This document shows positions 5,317 through 6,533 of a stretch of DNA of 6,533 nt, piece by piece. The notes beneath the pieces were generated by a model that was given only the letters and a program-made list of their open reading frames with translations, ran no database searches and was not told where the DNA came from. The position numbers and the translations under genes are program-made. This stretch comes from Flavobacteriales bacterium (GTDB taxonomy: Bacteria; Bacteroidota; Bacteroidia; NORP154). How positions within the stretch are numbered: position 1 is the first letter of the stretch; every line of letters starts with the position of its first letter. Location of the stretch: positions 1 through 6,533 of the forward strand of contig DTSC01000454.1 in assembly GCA_012965625.1 (NCBI GenBank). The letters are read 5' to 3'.

Positions 5317-6189
5317 ATGTCCAATAGTCCAATAGTAAAAATTTCCAAACGAGAACGAAAGCCAAAATGGTTGAAGGTTAAGTTGCCTACAGGTGAAGCC
5401 TACTCTAAGGTTAAGAAAATTGTTGGCGAGCATAAGCTTCACACCATCTGTGAAAGTGGTAATTGTCCTAATATGGGAGAGTGCTGGGGTGCTGGTACTG
5501 CGACTTTCATGATCTTGGGTAATATTTGCACTCGTTCCTGTGGTTTTTGCTCGGTAGCTACTGGCAAGCCTTTGCCAGTTGATGAGAACGAACCTTTTCG
5601 TGTGGCTGAGTCTGTAAAGCTTATGAAAGTAAAACATTGTGTTATTACCTCGGTAGATAGGGACGAATTGAAAGATGGCGGTTCTATTATATGGCAAAAA
5701 ACAGTGAATGCAATACGAGAACTAAATCCTGATACAACCTTGGAAACGCTCATCCCTGATTTTAAAGGCGATCCCATTGCAATTCAAAGGATCATCGATG
5801 TACGTCCAGAAGTGGTATCACACAATATAGAAACGGTAAAGAGACTGACAAAAAAGGTGAGGATTCAAGCTAGATATGAACGAAGCTTAGAGGTGCTTAA
5901 AATTCTTGGAGATGCAGGATTGAGAACTAAATCAGGGATAATGGTTGGCTTAGGTGAAACGGAGGAAGAAGTCTTTGAGACGATGGATGATATGCGAAAG
6001 GTGGGAGTTGCAGTATTAACAATAGGCCAATATCTTCAACCTACCACAAGGCATTTGCCAGTTATAGAATTTATTGAACCGGCCACCTTTGAAAAATACA
6101 GGCTTGCAGGTATTGAGAAAGGTTTCAGGTTTGTGGAGAGCAGCCCTTTAGTGCGCTCTTCTTACCATGCAGAAAAGCATGTACTTTAA
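5317..6189 (+). CDS. lipA: Lipoyl synthase (radical SAM)
   Basis: Inserts two sulfur atoms into octanoyl groups carried on the lipoyl domains of 2-oxoacid dehydrogenases and the glycine cleavage H protein, the last step of lipoate synthesis in the cytoplasm. The product has 290 residues, normal for the family. Cys45, Cys50 and Cys56 (C-x4-C-x5-C in C-E-S-G-N-C-P-N-M-G-E-C) hold the auxiliary 4Fe-4S cluster that is sacrificed as sulfur donor. Cys71, Cys75 and Cys78 (C-T-R-S-C-G-F-C) hold the radical SAM cluster. R-S-S-Y at 280-283 supplies the conserved Ser ligand to the auxiliary cluster. All ligands are intact. The ATG at 5317 follows AGGAAG with no gap, too close for a good Shine-Dalgarno, but the N-terminal R-K-P-K-W-L-K-V-K-L-P is typical. 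No lipB is in the window. Confidence 0.98.
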   Translation: MSNSPIVKISKRERKPKWLKVKLPTGEAYSKVKKIVGEHKLHTICESGNCPNMGECWGAGTATFMILGNICTRSCGFCSVATGKPLPVDENEPFRVAESVKLMKVKHCVITSVDRDELKDGGSIIWQKTVNAIRELNPDTTLETLIPDFKGDPIAIQRIIDVRPEVVSHNIETVKRLTKKVRIQARYERSLEVLKILGDAGLRTKSGIMVGLGETEEEVFETMDDMRKVGVAVLTIGQYLQPTTRHLPVIEFIEPATFEKYRLAGIEKGFRFVESSPLVRSSYHAEKHVL

Positions 6190-6470
6190 TTTCAATGAGG
6201 TTCATTTTTTTCCATTCTATCTTTTTGGTATGATTTTATAATTTCCACATCTGATTATTTGCTGCCACTTTCCATTAAGAATCTACCATTTCTTAATTAA
6301 TACCATACAATTCTATGTTGATTATCGTATTTTGTATTAGAAAAATGTTTGTAATTAGAAGCATAATTTATTGGCAAGACGGATTAATTTCTTTTTTTTT
6401 GTAATTAATTGTAAATTGTGCTCCTTAAACAAAAAATTCGCCAGATTGGTATTTATAAATATTTGAAGTT
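6190..6470 (+). other. AT-rich gene-free stretch after lipA
   Basis: About 280 very AT-rich bases without a credible gene. Just after the lipA stop, AATGA-GGT-TCATT (6195-6207) runs into a T-rich tract. This 5-base stem is a weak terminator candidate at best. TTTGTAATTA occurs twice, at 6348-6357 and 6398-6407. AATATTTG at 6458-6465 is one base off the -7 consensus ahead of the next gene, but no -33 element is seen. Confidence 0.55.
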
Positions 6471-6533
6471 ATGATGAAGAACAAAAATATCCTCTATGGG
6501 TCCTCAATCTTAATCCTTTTATCTGCATTACTT
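6471..6533 (+). CDS. Start of a secreted or membrane protein (partial)
   Basis: An open frame starts with two ATGs (6471 and 6474) and runs off the window after 21 codons. The product begins M-M-K-N-K-N-I-L-Y-G, followed by a hydrophobic run rich in Ile, Leu, Ser and Ala. This is the n- and h-region of a signal peptide or a first membrane helix. The cleavage site lies outside the window, so a soluble export signal, lipoprotein signal and membrane anchor cannot be told apart. The identity of the protein cannot be judged. Confidence 0.6.
   Translation, partial: MMKNKNILYGSSILILLSALL

Noticed and set aside
5296..5777. Two minus-strand open frames inside lipA
   Set aside because: Antisense to the iron-sulfur motif region of lipA; no family resemblance and no promoter.
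6195..6215. Hairpin plus T-tract after lipA as a terminator
   Set aside because: The stem is five base pairs with one G-C pair. It is kept only as a weak mention in the intergenic entry.

Overview
The window looks like chromosomal DNA of a Bacteroidota bacterium, most likely a Cytophagales-type organism. The evidence is the AT-rich composition, the scarcity of good Shine-Dalgarno sequences, several promoters of the Bacteroidota TTTG-(19)-TAnnTTTG type, the lysine-rich tail on ribosomal protein L21, and the sequence style of SerRS, LipA and a predicted outer-membrane protein. There is no sign of a phage, insertion sequence, CRISPR array, tRNA or rRNA.

Left half, minus strand, in transcription order: ung (uracil-DNA glycosylase, 3702-2965), then a strong promoter (2903-2873), rplU (L21, 2840-2325), rpmA (L27, 2297-2031), an intrinsic terminator (2005-1975), serS (seryl-tRNA synthetase, 1946-675) and a coiled-coil lipoprotein of unknown function (691-116) whose start overlaps the end of serS by 17 bases. 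This is a translation-related block with a repair gene upstream and an unknown envelope protein at the end. The terminator sits only about 30 bases ahead of serS, so serS expression must come from read-through or from a promoter not recognised here.

Centre: a divergent intergenic region (3703-3862) holds a near-perfect plus-strand promoter (3760-3790). It leads into two tiny tandem genes (about 3881-3991 and 4009-4134). Each encodes a 36-41 residue lipoprotein precursor with a very short mature peptide of the form C-R-x(4)-C-P-A-Y. They are absent from standard ORF calls because of their size, and they are the most interesting item in the window. A gene-free stretch of about 300 bases follows.

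Right half, plus strand: a secreted, probably outer-membrane beta-barrel protein of unknown function (4441-5262) whose -10-type box lies almost on its start codon; lipA (lipoyl synthase, 5317-6189); an AT-rich gene-free stretch (6190-6470); and the first 21 codons of a secreted or membrane protein (6471 to the window edge).

The housekeeping genes are ordinary. The unexplained parts are the twin micro-lipoproteins, the two unknown envelope proteins, and the regulatory layout at 1975-2005 and 4375-4441.
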